DNA of 64,000 bases from positions 221,001-285,000 of the forward strand of contig NC_018645.1 in the NCBI RefSeq assembly GCF_000307105.1. Direction: 5' to 3'. The position numbers and the translations under genes are program-made. A model generated the notes under the pieces. It saw only the letters and a list, made by a program, of their open reading frames with translations, had not been told where the DNA came from and did no database searches. The stretch comes from Desulfobacula toluolica Tol2 (GTDB taxonomy: Bacteria; Desulfobacterota; Desulfobacteria; Desulfobacterales; Desulfobacteraceae). Within the stretch, counting starts at the first letter, position 1. The number at the start of each line of letters is the position of its first letter. Shown one piece after another: positions 1 to 7,988 of the stretch.

Positions 1-515
1 TTCATTTATTAAAAATTGATTCAAATTTAAAGACCCACAAAAATGCTGTGATGAAGATAAAATTGGAAATTGATCAGGAACCGGCTATCGGATTTACAAG
101 TGACCTTAAATATCATCTCCACCCCATTCCGTTTACCATTAAAACCATGACATTGCCGAGTTTGTTTGCAGGCAAAATGCATGCCTTGTTATGCCGTACT
201 GTAAGGACCAACATTAAAGGCCGAGACTGGTATGATTTAATCTGGTTTGTGAAGAATAATATTCCATGTGAGTTATATTATCTTAAGAATAAAATGGTAC
301 AAACAGGCCATTTCGATTTGTCAGAGGTGTTAGATAAAGAAAAAATTGTTGAATTGTTATCTGAAAAAATTAAGGAGATTGATTTTTCTTTGGCAAAAAA
401 AGATGTTGAACCATTTTTGAAAAATTCAAGACAAAAGGATGAATTGAATCTTTGGTCTAATGCATTTTTTAACGATTATTTGATTCAGGAAATTGGTGTC
501 CAGACAAGTCATTAA
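1..515 (+). CDS. AbiEii/AbiGii-type nucleotidyltransferase toxin, C-terminal part (5' end outside window)
   Basis: The reading frame is open from base 3 and has no stop upstream, so the gene starts before the window. The visible part matches the C-terminal half of AbiEii/AbiGii toxins: a KLEID segment, the PSLFAGKMHALLCR block and the KGRDWYDLIWF motif are all hallmarks of the family. AbiEii proteins are nucleotidyltransferase-fold toxins of type IV toxin-antitoxin and abortive-infection systems, normally paired with an upstream AbiEi antitoxin. The partner is not visible. A hairpin repeat follows the stop by about 20 bases. The family call is fairly sure; whether the gene is intact cannot be judged. 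Confidence 0.8.
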   Translation, partial: HLLKIDSNLKTHKNAVMKIKLEIDQEPAIGFTSDLKYHLHPIPFTIKTMTLPSLFAGKMHALLCRTVRTNIKGRDWYDLIWFVKNNIPCELYYLKNKMVQTGHFDLSEVLDKEKIVELLSEKIKEIDFSLAKKDVEPFLKNSRQKDELNLWSNAFFNDYLIQEIGVQTSH

Positions 516-536
516 TTAAAAATCGACTATATTTTC

Positions 537-576
537 AACAAAAAAATACTGCGAATGAACCGCAGATTTTGGTGTT
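537..576 (+). repeat. attC-like imperfect hairpin, copy A
   Basis: AACAAAAAAATACTGCG pairs imperfectly with CGCAGATTTTGGTGTT, with one extra-helical base in the 5' arm (AAAAT-a-CTGCG against CGCAGATTTT). The same layout recurs at 13582, 22350 and 24971, and in looser form at 15636 and 30074. It lies just behind the AbiEii gene in gene orientation. It could be a decayed integron attC site or another small dispersed repeat. Confidence 0.45.
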
Positions 577-988
577 ACCCGATTTAAGCCTGGACGGTGG
601 ATGAGACAGAATCAAAAACACCCATGTTATAAGGGCTTTCAACGGAAACTCTCTGCAGTCATAAACGGCTTCCCGCAAAGCTGGAATCAAGCCCCAGTGT
701 CAGGGACGCACACCGACTGCACCCCAGGCAGCACAAGGTCATGTACGACCTGCTGTTTGAAAAAGCCCCCCAAACCCTGCTGGAATTGGGAAGAATCCAA
801 GGTACCTGGGAGCAAAGCAACCAGTGCCAGACCACCATGGAGGACTACGACAACTTATGCAAGCTCATCCAGACGTCTCCCGACCTGGACATGAACGGCT
901 GGATGATGGTTAACGTGTTGGAAAATTTTAACCCTTGTTTTTTTCTTTCAAAAGAAAGGATGATAGATGGGTTTGTTACATAAAATCC
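577..988. other. Stretch without a convincing gene
   Basis: About 400 bases between the AbiEii gene and the restriction operon. An open frame at 741-983 (+) would encode 80 residues, but it has no good ribosome-binding site and no family I recognise. The central part is richer in G+C than its surroundings and may be a decayed gene fragment. Confidence 0.3.
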
Positions 989-1016
989 TTGCACGTGTCA
1001 TAGCAAATGTTATAAC
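989..1016 (+). promoter_or_regulatory. Possible sigma70-type promoter of the restriction operon
   Basis: TTGCAC (989-994) and TATAAC (1011-1016) are separated by 16 bases and lie about 57 bases before the Xre regulator start. This is motif resemblance only. Confidence 0.35.
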
Positions 1017-1072
1017 GGTTTTATTAAAATTGAACCATTAATTTAGCATCAAAATAGAATCAAGGTGGCGAA

Positions 1073-1294
1073 ATGGCCCTAAAATCAGAAACATTTTCTG
1101 AACGTGTAAGAAAGGTACGCAGCCAGTTAGACCTGAGTCAGGAAGAGCTTGCTCATGCCATTGGTGTCAGTTTTGCCACGGTGAACCGGTGGGAGAATGG
1201 AAAGACTTTGCCATCCAAGCTGGCCAGAGTATCGTTTCAAAATTTTTGTGCCACCATGAAAAGACAGGGAATGCTTAAAGATGACCAGGTCTGA
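1073..1294 (+). CDS. Xre/Cro-type helix-turn-helix regulator
   Basis: A 73-residue protein made almost entirely of one HTH_3 domain. The segment LSQEELAHAIGVSFATVNRW (about residues 22-41) is the classical helix-turn-helix, followed by ENGKTLPS. It has an AAGGTGG ribosome-binding site and overlaps the start of hsdR by 14 bases, so the two are translationally coupled. Small Xre proteins at the head of restriction operons often act as controllers that time endonuclease expression. That role is inferred from position here. Confidence 0.85.
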   Translation: MALKSETFSERVRKVRSQLDLSQEELAHAIGVSFATVNRWENGKTLPSKLARVSFQNFCATMKRQGMLKDDQV

Positions 1295-4082
1295 GGCCCA
1301 AACCCGAACCGAATTGATTGACAGAGAACTGGCGCAGTCCGGTTGGAATGTCAACGATCCCACCCAGGTGATTGAAGAGTTCGATATTTTGACATCTGCT
1401 CCTGATGGCGTTGCAGAATCTGTCTCCAACTATGGGAACCATCAATTCAGTGATTACGTTTTATTGGGCAAAAACGGAAAACCCCTGGCTGTTGTTGAAG
1501 CCAAAAGCACCAGTAAGGATGCTGCCATAGGTCGCGAACAGGCCAAACAGTATTGTTACAACATTCAAATCCAGATCGGCGGAAAACTCCCTTTCTGTTT
1601 TTATACAAATGGCCATGAGATTTTTTTCTGGGACCTTGAAAATTATCCCCCGCGCAGAGTGATGGGGTTTCCGACCCGTGAAGACCTGGAGCGTTTTCAG
1701 TACATTCGCCACAACAAAAAACCACTCACCCATGAGTTCATCAATAAGGATATTGCCGGTCGTGACTATCAGATCCGGGCCATACGCTCCGTATTAGAGG
1801 CCATCGAAGCAAAAAAACGGGACTTTTTACTGGTCATGGCCACCGGCACAGGTAAAACTCGTACGTGCATTGCAGTGGCCGATGTACTCATGCGCACAAG
1901 CCATGTGGAGAGAGTTTTATTTCTGGTGGATCGGATTGCCCTGCGCGAACAGGCATTGTCTGCGTTTAAAGAGCACCTGCCTAACGAACCACGGTGGCCG
2001 AATGTGGGAGAAAAACTCATTGCCGGGGATCGCCGTATTTATGTCTCCACCTATCCGACCATGCTCAATATTCTTCGGGAAAACGACCGGAAGCTGTCCC
2101 CCCATTTTTTCGATTTAATTGTTGTTGATGAAAGCCACCGCTCCATTTACAACACCTTTGGTGAAATCCTCGACTATTTCAAAACCATGACCTTAGGGCT
2201 TACTGCAACGCCCACCGACATCATAGATCATAACACCTTTAAGCTTTTTCATTGTGAAGACGGCCTGCCCACCTTTGCCTATACGTTTGAAGAAGCGGTT
2301 AATAATGTCCCCCCTTACCTTTGCAGCTTTCAGGTTATGAAAATTCAGACCCGGTTTCAGATGGAAGGCATCAGCAAACGTACCATCTCACTGGAAGATC
2401 AAAAAAGACTGATATTGGAAGGCAAAGAAATCGAAGAGATCAACTTCGAAGGCACTCAGCTTGAAAAGCAGGTGGTGAACAAAGGCACGAACATCCTTAT
2501 TGTAAAAGAATTCATGGACGAGTGCATCAAGGATCACAATGGTGTCCTGCCCGGAAAAACGATTTTTTTCTGCTCCTCCAAAGCCCATGCAAGACGGATT
2601 GAAACCATTTTTGATCAGCTCTACCCCCAATATAAGGGAGAGCTTGCCAAAGTGCTGGTATCAGATGACCCAAGGGTATACGGAAAAGGCGGACTGCTTG
2701 ACCAGTTTACCAACAACGATATGCCGCGTATTGCCATCAGCGTCGATATGCTGGATACCGGCATTGACATCCGGGAACTGGTGAATCTTGTTTTTACAAA
2801 ACCGGTTTATTCTTACACCAAATTCTGGCAGATGATCGGTCGCGGTACCCGTTTGCTGGAACCTAAAAAAATAAAACCCTGGTGTACACAAAAGGATGTG
2901 TTTCTGATCATCGATTGCTGGGACAATTTTGAGTACTTCAAACTGAACCCAAAGGGCAAAGAGCTGACACCCCAAGTGCCGTTGCCTGTAAAACTGGTTG
3001 GACTCAGAATAGATAAAATTGAAACCGCATTAACCAAAAATAAACCCGATATCGTTCTCCGGGAAGCCGGAAAGCTAAAAGAGCAGATCCGTTTGTTGCC
3101 GCAAACCTCCGTGGTAATCAAGGAGGCTGCGGCCCTTCTTTCAGACGTTGGTAAAGCCTCTTTCTGGGACACCCTGACCCATGAGAAACTCCACTGGTTG
3201 CGAATCCATATCAAACCCTTGTTCAAAACCTTTTCAGATGCGGATTTTAAAGCCATGAGGTTTGAAAGAGATCTGCTGGAATACACTCTGGCAGTGCTGA
3301 ATGAAGAAACGATAAAGGCCGAAACCTTAAAAACAGGTATCGTCGAACAGATCAGTGAACTTCCGCTCAGTGTTCCCTTTGTAAAACTGGAGGAAAGCCT
3401 GATACGATCTGCTCAGGGCAATCACTACTGGCGCAGTATCAGTGACCATGATCTGGATTCCCTGTGTGACAAGCTCGGCCCTTTAATGAAATTTTGTGAA
3501 CAGGAAGACCCCGGCGCAAACCAAGTCCACCTCAATCTTGCCGATAAACTGCACAACAAGGAGATGGTGGAATTCGGCCCGCAGCATGAAGCGGTGAGTA
3601 TTTCCCGTTATCGTGACATGGTGGAAGCACTGATTATGGAACTTACAAGCAGCCATCCAATACTTCAAAAATTACAAAACGGCAAGGACGTCACTGCACA
3701 AGAAGCCCAGGCGCTGGCGGAGCAACTTCATTCAGAGCATCCGCATATCACCGAAAGATTGCTGCGGCAGGTTTATAAAAATAAAAAGGCCCGCTTTATC
3801 CAGTTCATTCGTCATATTCTGGGCCTTGAAGTGCTGAAAAGTTTTCCTGAAAGCGTCAGTGAGGCGTTTGAGCAGTTCATTCAGCAGCACACCACCCTCA
3901 GCAGCCGACAACTGGCATTTTTAAATCTGTTGAAAGAGGTGGTTATTGAACGGGAAGCCATTGAAAAGAAAGATCTGATCCATGCACCGTTTACCGTGAT
4001 ACACCCCCAGGGCATCCGGGGCGTGTTCAGCCCGGCTGAGATCAAAGAAATCCTGTCGCTGACTCAAAGGCTTGTTGCATAA
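1281..4082 (+). CDS. hsdR: Type I restriction enzyme, R (endonuclease/translocase) subunit
   Basis: A 933-residue motor and nuclease subunit of a type I restriction-modification enzyme. It translocates DNA using ATP and cuts at a distance from unmethylated recognition sites. The N-terminal nuclease domain shows D58 and E73-x-K75 of the PD-(D/E)xK fold. The superfamily 2 helicase part carries Walker A ATGTGKT (about 187-193), the DESH box (about 283-286) and the TATPT motif. The layout is closest to the EcoEI-like (type IB) R subunits, which agrees with the size of HsdM. Its start overlaps the Xre gene. A GxxExxY cassette separates it from hsdM. It appears full length. Confidence 0.95.
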   Translation: MTRSEAQTRTELIDRELAQSGWNVNDPTQVIEEFDILTSAPDGVAESVSNYGNHQFSDYVLLGKNGKPLAVVEAKSTSKDAAIGREQAKQYCYNIQIQIGGKLPFCFYTNGHEIFFWDLENYPPRRVMGFPTREDLERFQYIRHNKKPLTHEFINKDIAGRDYQIRAIRSVLEAIEAKKRDFLLVMATGTGKTRTCIAVADVLMRTSHVERVLFLVDRIALREQALSAFKEHLPNEPRWPNVGEKLIAGDRRIYVSTYPTMLNILRENDRKLSPHFFDLIVVDESHRSIYNTFGEILDYFKTMTLGLTATPTDIIDHNTFKLFHCEDGLPTFAYTFEEAVNNVPPYLCSFQVMKIQTRFQMEGISKRTISLEDQKRLILEGKEIEEINFEGTQLEKQVVNKGTNILIVKEFMDECIKDHNGVLPGKTIFFCSSKAHARRIETIFDQLYPQYKGELAKVLVSDDPRVYGKGGLLDQFTNNDMPRIAISVDMLDTGIDIRELVNLVFTKPVYSYTKFWQMIGRGTRLLEPKKIKPWCTQKDVFLIIDCWDNFEYFKLNPKGKELTPQVPLPVKLVGLRIDKIETALTKNKPDIVLREAGKLKEQIRLLPQTSVVIKEAAALLSDVGKASFWDTLTHEKLHWLRIHIKPLFKTFSDADFKAMRFERDLLEYTLAVLNEETIKAETLKTGIVEQISELPLSVPFVKLEESLIRSAQGNHYWRSISDHDLDSLCDKLGPLMKFCEQEDPGANQVHLNLADKLHNKEMVEFGPQHEAVSISRYRDMVEALIMELTSSHPILQKLQNGKDVTAQEAQALAEQLHSEHPHITERLLRQVYKNKKARFIQFIRHILGLEVLKSFPESVSEAFEQFIQQHTTLSSRQLAFLNLLKEVVIEREAIEKKDLIHAPFTVIHPQGIRGVFSPAEIKEILSLTQRLVA

Positions 4083-4121
4083 TTGAACAACGGACTGGAG
4101 GCAGGTGCCATTATAATAATA

Positions 4122-4177
4122 AACCACGGAAAACACGGAATTATTTTATAGAAACATTTTCCGTGTATTCCGTGGTT
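4122..4177. repeat. Inverted repeat in front of the GxxExxY gene
   Basis: AACCACGGAAAACACGGAA (4122-4140) pairs with TTCCGTGTATTCCGTGGTT (4159-4177), with one mismatch in 19. A longer version of the same palindrome lies after the gene at 4575-4654. Such accacgg/ccgtggt palindromes are a recurring companion of GxxExxY genes. Confidence 0.8.
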
Positions 4178-4197
4178 GAAAAAAGGAAAAAACAAAA

Positions 4198-4575
4198 ATG
4201 GGTCAATTGCTGTTCGAGGAAGAGAGTTTTGCCATAAGAGGTGCTGTCTTCGAGGTATACAGAGAGATGGGTTCAGGCTTTTTAGAACACGTGTACCAGG
4301 AGTGCCTTGAAAGCGAGCTTTCCTCAAAGGGCATTCCCTTTGTATCTCAACCGGAATTGACATTGAAGTATAAGGGCAAACAGCTACGGCAGACATATAA
4401 GCCGGATCTGATTTGTTATGAAACGATTATTGTCGAACTGAAAGCGGTGAAAGCCATTGCCCCGGAGCATAAAGCACAGGTATTGAATTATTTGAAGGCG
4501 ACCGGCCTGAGGCTGGGCCTGCTGATCAACTTCGGCAGCCACCCAAAAGTACAGATTGAAAGACTAATATTATAA
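4198..4575 (+). CDS. GxxExxY family protein (PD-(D/E)XK-like nuclease fold)
   Basis: A 125-residue protein with the signature GFLEHVY (GxxExxY, about residues 28-34). It also has a YKPDLICYETIIVELKAVK segment that gives the D...ExK pattern of a PD-(D/E)XK_3 fold. The function of the family is unknown; a nuclease role is predicted from the fold only. Palindromic repeats related to each other lie on both sides, and the gene interrupts the usual hsdR-hsdM order. It therefore looks like a small inserted cassette that left the restriction operon readable. Confidence 0.85.
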   Translation: MGQLLFEEESFAIRGAVFEVYREMGSGFLEHVYQECLESELSSKGIPFVSQPELTLKYKGKQLRQTYKPDLICYETIIVELKAVKAIAPEHKAQVLNYLKATGLRLGLLINFGSHPKVQIERLIL

Positions 4576-4654
4576 ACCACGGAAAACACGGATAGCACGG
4601 AATTTTAATTTTTACTTCTTAACTCTTTCCGTGTTTTCCGTGTATTCCGTGGTT
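4575..4654. repeat. Inverted repeat behind the GxxExxY gene
   Basis: The left arm at 4575-4602 (AACCACGGAAAACACGG, then a second ACGGAA block) pairs with the right arm at 4627-4654 (TTCCGTGTTTTCCGTG, then GGTT). It is related in sequence to the palindrome at 4122-4177. The pair brackets the GxxExxY gene. Confidence 0.8.
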
Positions 4655-4671
4655 AAAAAAAGGACAAAGCA

Positions 4672-6369
4672 ATGCTGCAACACAATGCAGAACTGAAAAG
4701 TAAAATCGACCAGCTCTGGAACAAATTCTGGGCAGGCGGCATATCAAACCCCCTCACAGCCATCGAACAGATCACCTATTTGTTGTTTATGAAACGGTTG
4801 GATGAGCAGGACCTCAAAAAACAGGCAGATGCCGAATGGACAGGCGAACCCTACACTTCCAAATTTGAGGGCACATGGATTCCCCCTGAATATCGCCCAA
4901 AAATCCTCGATACCGATTCTGAGGCCGAACAAAAGAAAAAAATTGAAGCGTCAAAAAAATACGCAATCGACAGGAAAGGCCTGCGCTGGAGCGAATTCAA
5001 GCACATGCAGGCGGAGGATATGCTCTCCCATGTGCAGGGCAAGGTGTTTCCGTTTTTAAAGGATATGAACGGCACCGAATCCAACTTTACCCACCATATG
5101 AAAAATGCGGTCTTTATTATCCCTAAACCCTCGCTTCTGGTGGAAGCGGTTAAAACCATTGATGAGATTTTTCTTGTCATGGAAAAAGATGCGGAGCAAG
5201 GGCAGAACTTTCAGGATATTCAAGGAGATGTGTATGAATATCTGCTGTCGGCAATCGCCAGTGCCGGTAAAAACGGCCAGTTTCGAACCCCCCGCCATAT
5301 CATCAAACTCATGGCCGAACTGGTGCAGCCCCAGCTTGGACATCAAATCTGTGATCCGGCCTGCGGAACGGGCGGATTTCTGCTGGGCGCCTATCAGTAT
5401 GTGGTGACCCGGCTGGCAATGAAAGCAGGGTCAGCCCGGTTGACACCGGATGAAGACGGTTTTATCCGCACCTCGGTGGCTGCTGCTTTAAGCGCTGAAG
5501 CCCAGGCCATTCTCGACACCTCCCTGTTCGGCTTTGATATCGACGGCACCATGGTTCGCCTGGGGCTGATGAACCTGATGATGCACGGCATTGATGAACC
5601 CAAACTCGACTATAAGGACACCCTCAGCAAAAGTTTTGATGAGGAATCCTGTTACGACATTGTCATGGCCAACCCGCCCTTTACCGGCAGTGTGGACAAA
5701 GGGGATATCAACGAACGGTTCCAGGCAGGCAGCCCCAAATCGGAGCTCTTGTTTCTGGAAAACATCTATCATCTGCTGAAAAAAGGCGGCACCGCCGGTG
5801 TGATCATTCCCCAGGGAGTTCTCTTCGGCAGCGGCAAGGCCTTTAAAACGGTCCGGCAGATGCTGCTCGACCGCTGTGATCTCAAAGCCGTGATCGCCAT
5901 GCCCAGCGGGGTGTTTAAACCCTATGCCGGTGTGGCCACGGCCATTCTTGTCTTTACCAAAGTCTGGGGGCCAAAAGACAAAATCACCAAACCCGCCACC
6001 GAACAGGTCTGGTTTTACAACATGACCGATGACGGCTACTCCCTGGATGACAAGCGCACCAAAAAAGAGGGATTCGGAAATCTTCAGGATATTGTGGAAA
6101 AATTCCATGCCTGTGACAACACTACAGAATGGGACAGAACACAAAACTGGTTTGCCGTACCCCGTGAAGAGATCAAGAAGGAAGGGTATGACTTAAGCTT
6201 CAGCCGATACAAGGAAGAGGTGTTTGAAGAGATTGAATACGATGCGCCGTCCATGATTCTGGATCGCCTGATCAAAGCGGAAGTGGGGGATGCGGATGAA
6301 GAGCTGTTGGCGAAGGTTAACGGTGGGATTGTGAAGGAGTTGCTGGCGTTGCGGGGGATGATAGGGTGA
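4672..6369 (+). CDS. hsdM: Type I restriction enzyme, M (DNA N6-adenine methyltransferase) subunit
   Basis: A 565-residue methyltransferase subunit that, with HsdS, methylates adenine in the recognition site using S-adenosylmethionine. The N-terminal HsdM_N domain is followed by the N6_Mtase domain. The SAM-binding motif DPACGTGGF is at about 228 and the catalytic NPPF at about 334. Length and motifs are normal for the EcoAI/EcoEI group. The stop overlaps the GTG start of hsdS, and an AAAGGAC ribosome-binding site precedes the ATG. Confidence 0.96.
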   Translation: MLQHNAELKSKIDQLWNKFWAGGISNPLTAIEQITYLLFMKRLDEQDLKKQADAEWTGEPYTSKFEGTWIPPEYRPKILDTDSEAEQKKKIEASKKYAIDRKGLRWSEFKHMQAEDMLSHVQGKVFPFLKDMNGTESNFTHHMKNAVFIIPKPSLLVEAVKTIDEIFLVMEKDAEQGQNFQDIQGDVYEYLLSAIASAGKNGQFRTPRHIIKLMAELVQPQLGHQICDPACGTGGFLLGAYQYVVTRLAMKAGSARLTPDEDGFIRTSVAAALSAEAQAILDTSLFGFDIDGTMVRLGLMNLMMHGIDEPKLDYKDTLSKSFDEESCYDIVMANPPFTGSVDKGDINERFQAGSPKSELLFLENIYHLLKKGGTAGVIIPQGVLFGSGKAFKTVRQMLLDRCDLKAVIAMPSGVFKPYAGVATAILVFTKVWGPKDKITKPATEQVWFYNMTDDGYSLDDKRTKKEGFGNLQDIVEKFHACDNTTEWDRTQNWFAVPREEIKKEGYDLSFSRYKEEVFEEIEYDAPSMILDRLIKAEVGDADEELLAKVNGGIVKELLALRGMIG

Positions 6370-7976
6370 AGGTATTCAATCTTGGTGATATCACCAACAA
6401 CTTAGATAGTAAAAGAATTCCCCTTAATTCGAAAGATAGAGCAAAAAAAAGCAAACAAAAACTCTATCCATACATTGGTGCAAACAACGTACTTGAATAT
6501 ATTGATGAATATATTTTTAATGAAAAAATTCTTTGCATAGCTGAAGATGGGGGGAGTTGGGGGCGCAATCAAATTTGCGCAAAAATTTATAACGAGAAAT
6601 GCTGGGTGAACAATCATGCTCATGTATTAACAAATAAAAATAATGTGGTATTAGAGTATCTATGTGCATACTTAAATTACGCAAATCTTAATCCCTATAT
6701 CACTGGGACTACTCGTGGAAAGCTAACAAGGAAAAATTTAGACTCGATACAAATCCCCCTCCCGCCCCTCAACGACCAAATCCGCATCGCCCATTTGCTG
6801 GGCAAAGTGGAAGCCCTGATCGCCCGGCGCAAACACCACCTGCAACAACTGGATGAACTGCTTAGAAGCGTGTTTTTGGAGATGTTTGGTGATCCTCTTG
6901 AAAATCCAAAAGGCTTTCCGATAAAAAAGCTTTCCGATTTTTACGTTAATTTTAAAGAAGGCACTAAATGTGGCCCATTCGGAAGTGTACTAAAAAAGGA
7001 TGAATTTGTTGATGTTGGAATAGCGGTCTGGAATATGGATAATATTGACCCTGCTGGACGTATGGTACATCCTTTTCGTATGTGGATTACTGAAGAAAAA
7101 TACCAAAAATTGAGAGCTTATTCGGTTTTAGATGGTGATATCATTATTTCGCGTGCAGGAACTGTTGGAAAAATGTGTGTGGCAAAAATGGATGGTGAAC
7201 CTGCAATTATCAGTACAAATCTTATACGTTTACGCTTAGGCGACAAATTACGTCCACTTCATATTGTTTCTCTTATAACCTATTGTAAAGGCAGAGTTAG
7301 TAGACTAAAAACAGGACCAGATGGTGGTTTTACTCATATGAATACCGGGATTCTTAATAATTTCGAATTTCCATACCCACCTATCGGTCTCCAAGATAAA
7401 TTTGCCACTATTGTCGAAAAAGTCGAAGGCATCAAAATTCAATACCAACAAAGTCTTACCGATCTGGAAAAACTCTACGGCGCCCTAAGCCAAAAAGCCT
7501 TCAAAGGCGAACTGGATCTGTCGCGTGTACCGATGCCGGTTGAACCAGACGAGGCCGATAAAGAACTCATCGAAACAGAACCTGAGAGTGTTTTACCGGA
7601 ACATAAAAAACACTTCGAGTTTTCCACGCCGGATCAAAACCAGAGAATGGCCTTGTCCAGCACCGAGGGCCGCAAGCCGGTCCTGCAGAACTGGCTGGAT
7701 GAGTACCTTCAATGGTCAGGCAAGGATGCCGCCTTTTCAATCGAAACATTCATGAAAGAAGCCCAGCATAAACTTGATGAACTTGACCATGAAGCGATGC
7801 TCAGTGAACAAGGCGCTGAAGGAGCAGAACCGGTGCTTGGCATCAAAGACTACGACCATCTCAAAGAGTGGATCTTTGATCAGATCCGCAGCAACAGAAT
7901 TGAGCAGACCCGAAATGCCATAAAAATGGATGATAGGGAAGAATTGGACAATACCATTATATTGAAGAACGCATAG
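6366..7976 (+). CDS. hsdS: Type I restriction enzyme, S (specificity) subunit
   Basis: A 536-residue DNA-recognition subunit. Two target recognition domains (about 1-130 and 175-345) are each followed by a conserved helical spacer (PPLNDQIRIAHLLGKVEAL; PPIGLQDKFATIVEKVE). A C-terminal extension of about 140 residues follows FKGELDLSRVP. The GTG start overlaps the hsdM stop by four bases. The DNA of both recognition domains is clearly richer in A+T than the spacers and the C-terminal extension, as expected when recognition domains are exchanged between alleles. Confidence 0.93.
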   Translation: MKVFNLGDITNNLDSKRIPLNSKDRAKKSKQKLYPYIGANNVLEYIDEYIFNEKILCIAEDGGSWGRNQICAKIYNEKCWVNNHAHVLTNKNNVVLEYLCAYLNYANLNPYITGTTRGKLTRKNLDSIQIPLPPLNDQIRIAHLLGKVEALIARRKHHLQQLDELLRSVFLEMFGDPLENPKGFPIKKLSDFYVNFKEGTKCGPFGSVLKKDEFVDVGIAVWNMDNIDPAGRMVHPFRMWITEEKYQKLRAYSVLDGDIIISRAGTVGKMCVAKMDGEPAIISTNLIRLRLGDKLRPLHIVSLITYCKGRVSRLKTGPDGGFTHMNTGILNNFEFPYPPIGLQDKFATIVEKVEGIKIQYQQSLTDLEKLYGALSQKAFKGELDLSRVPMPVEPDEADKELIETEPESVLPEHKKHFEFSTPDQNQRMALSSTEGRKPVLQNWLDEYLQWSGKDAAFSIETFMKEAQHKLDELDHEAMLSEQGAEGAEPVLGIKDYDHLKEWIFDQIRSNRIEQTRNAIKMDDREELDNTIILKNA

Positions 7977-7988
7977 GGCCGGATACGG

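Noticed and set aside
601-894. A 97-codon frame rich in Thr, Cys and Pro
   Set aside because: Odd composition and no ribosome-binding site; an alternative frame at 741-983 is equally unsupported.
5488-6144. A 218-codon minus-strand frame opposite hsdM
   Set aside because: Entirely within the well-supported hsdM gene, with no family resemblance.
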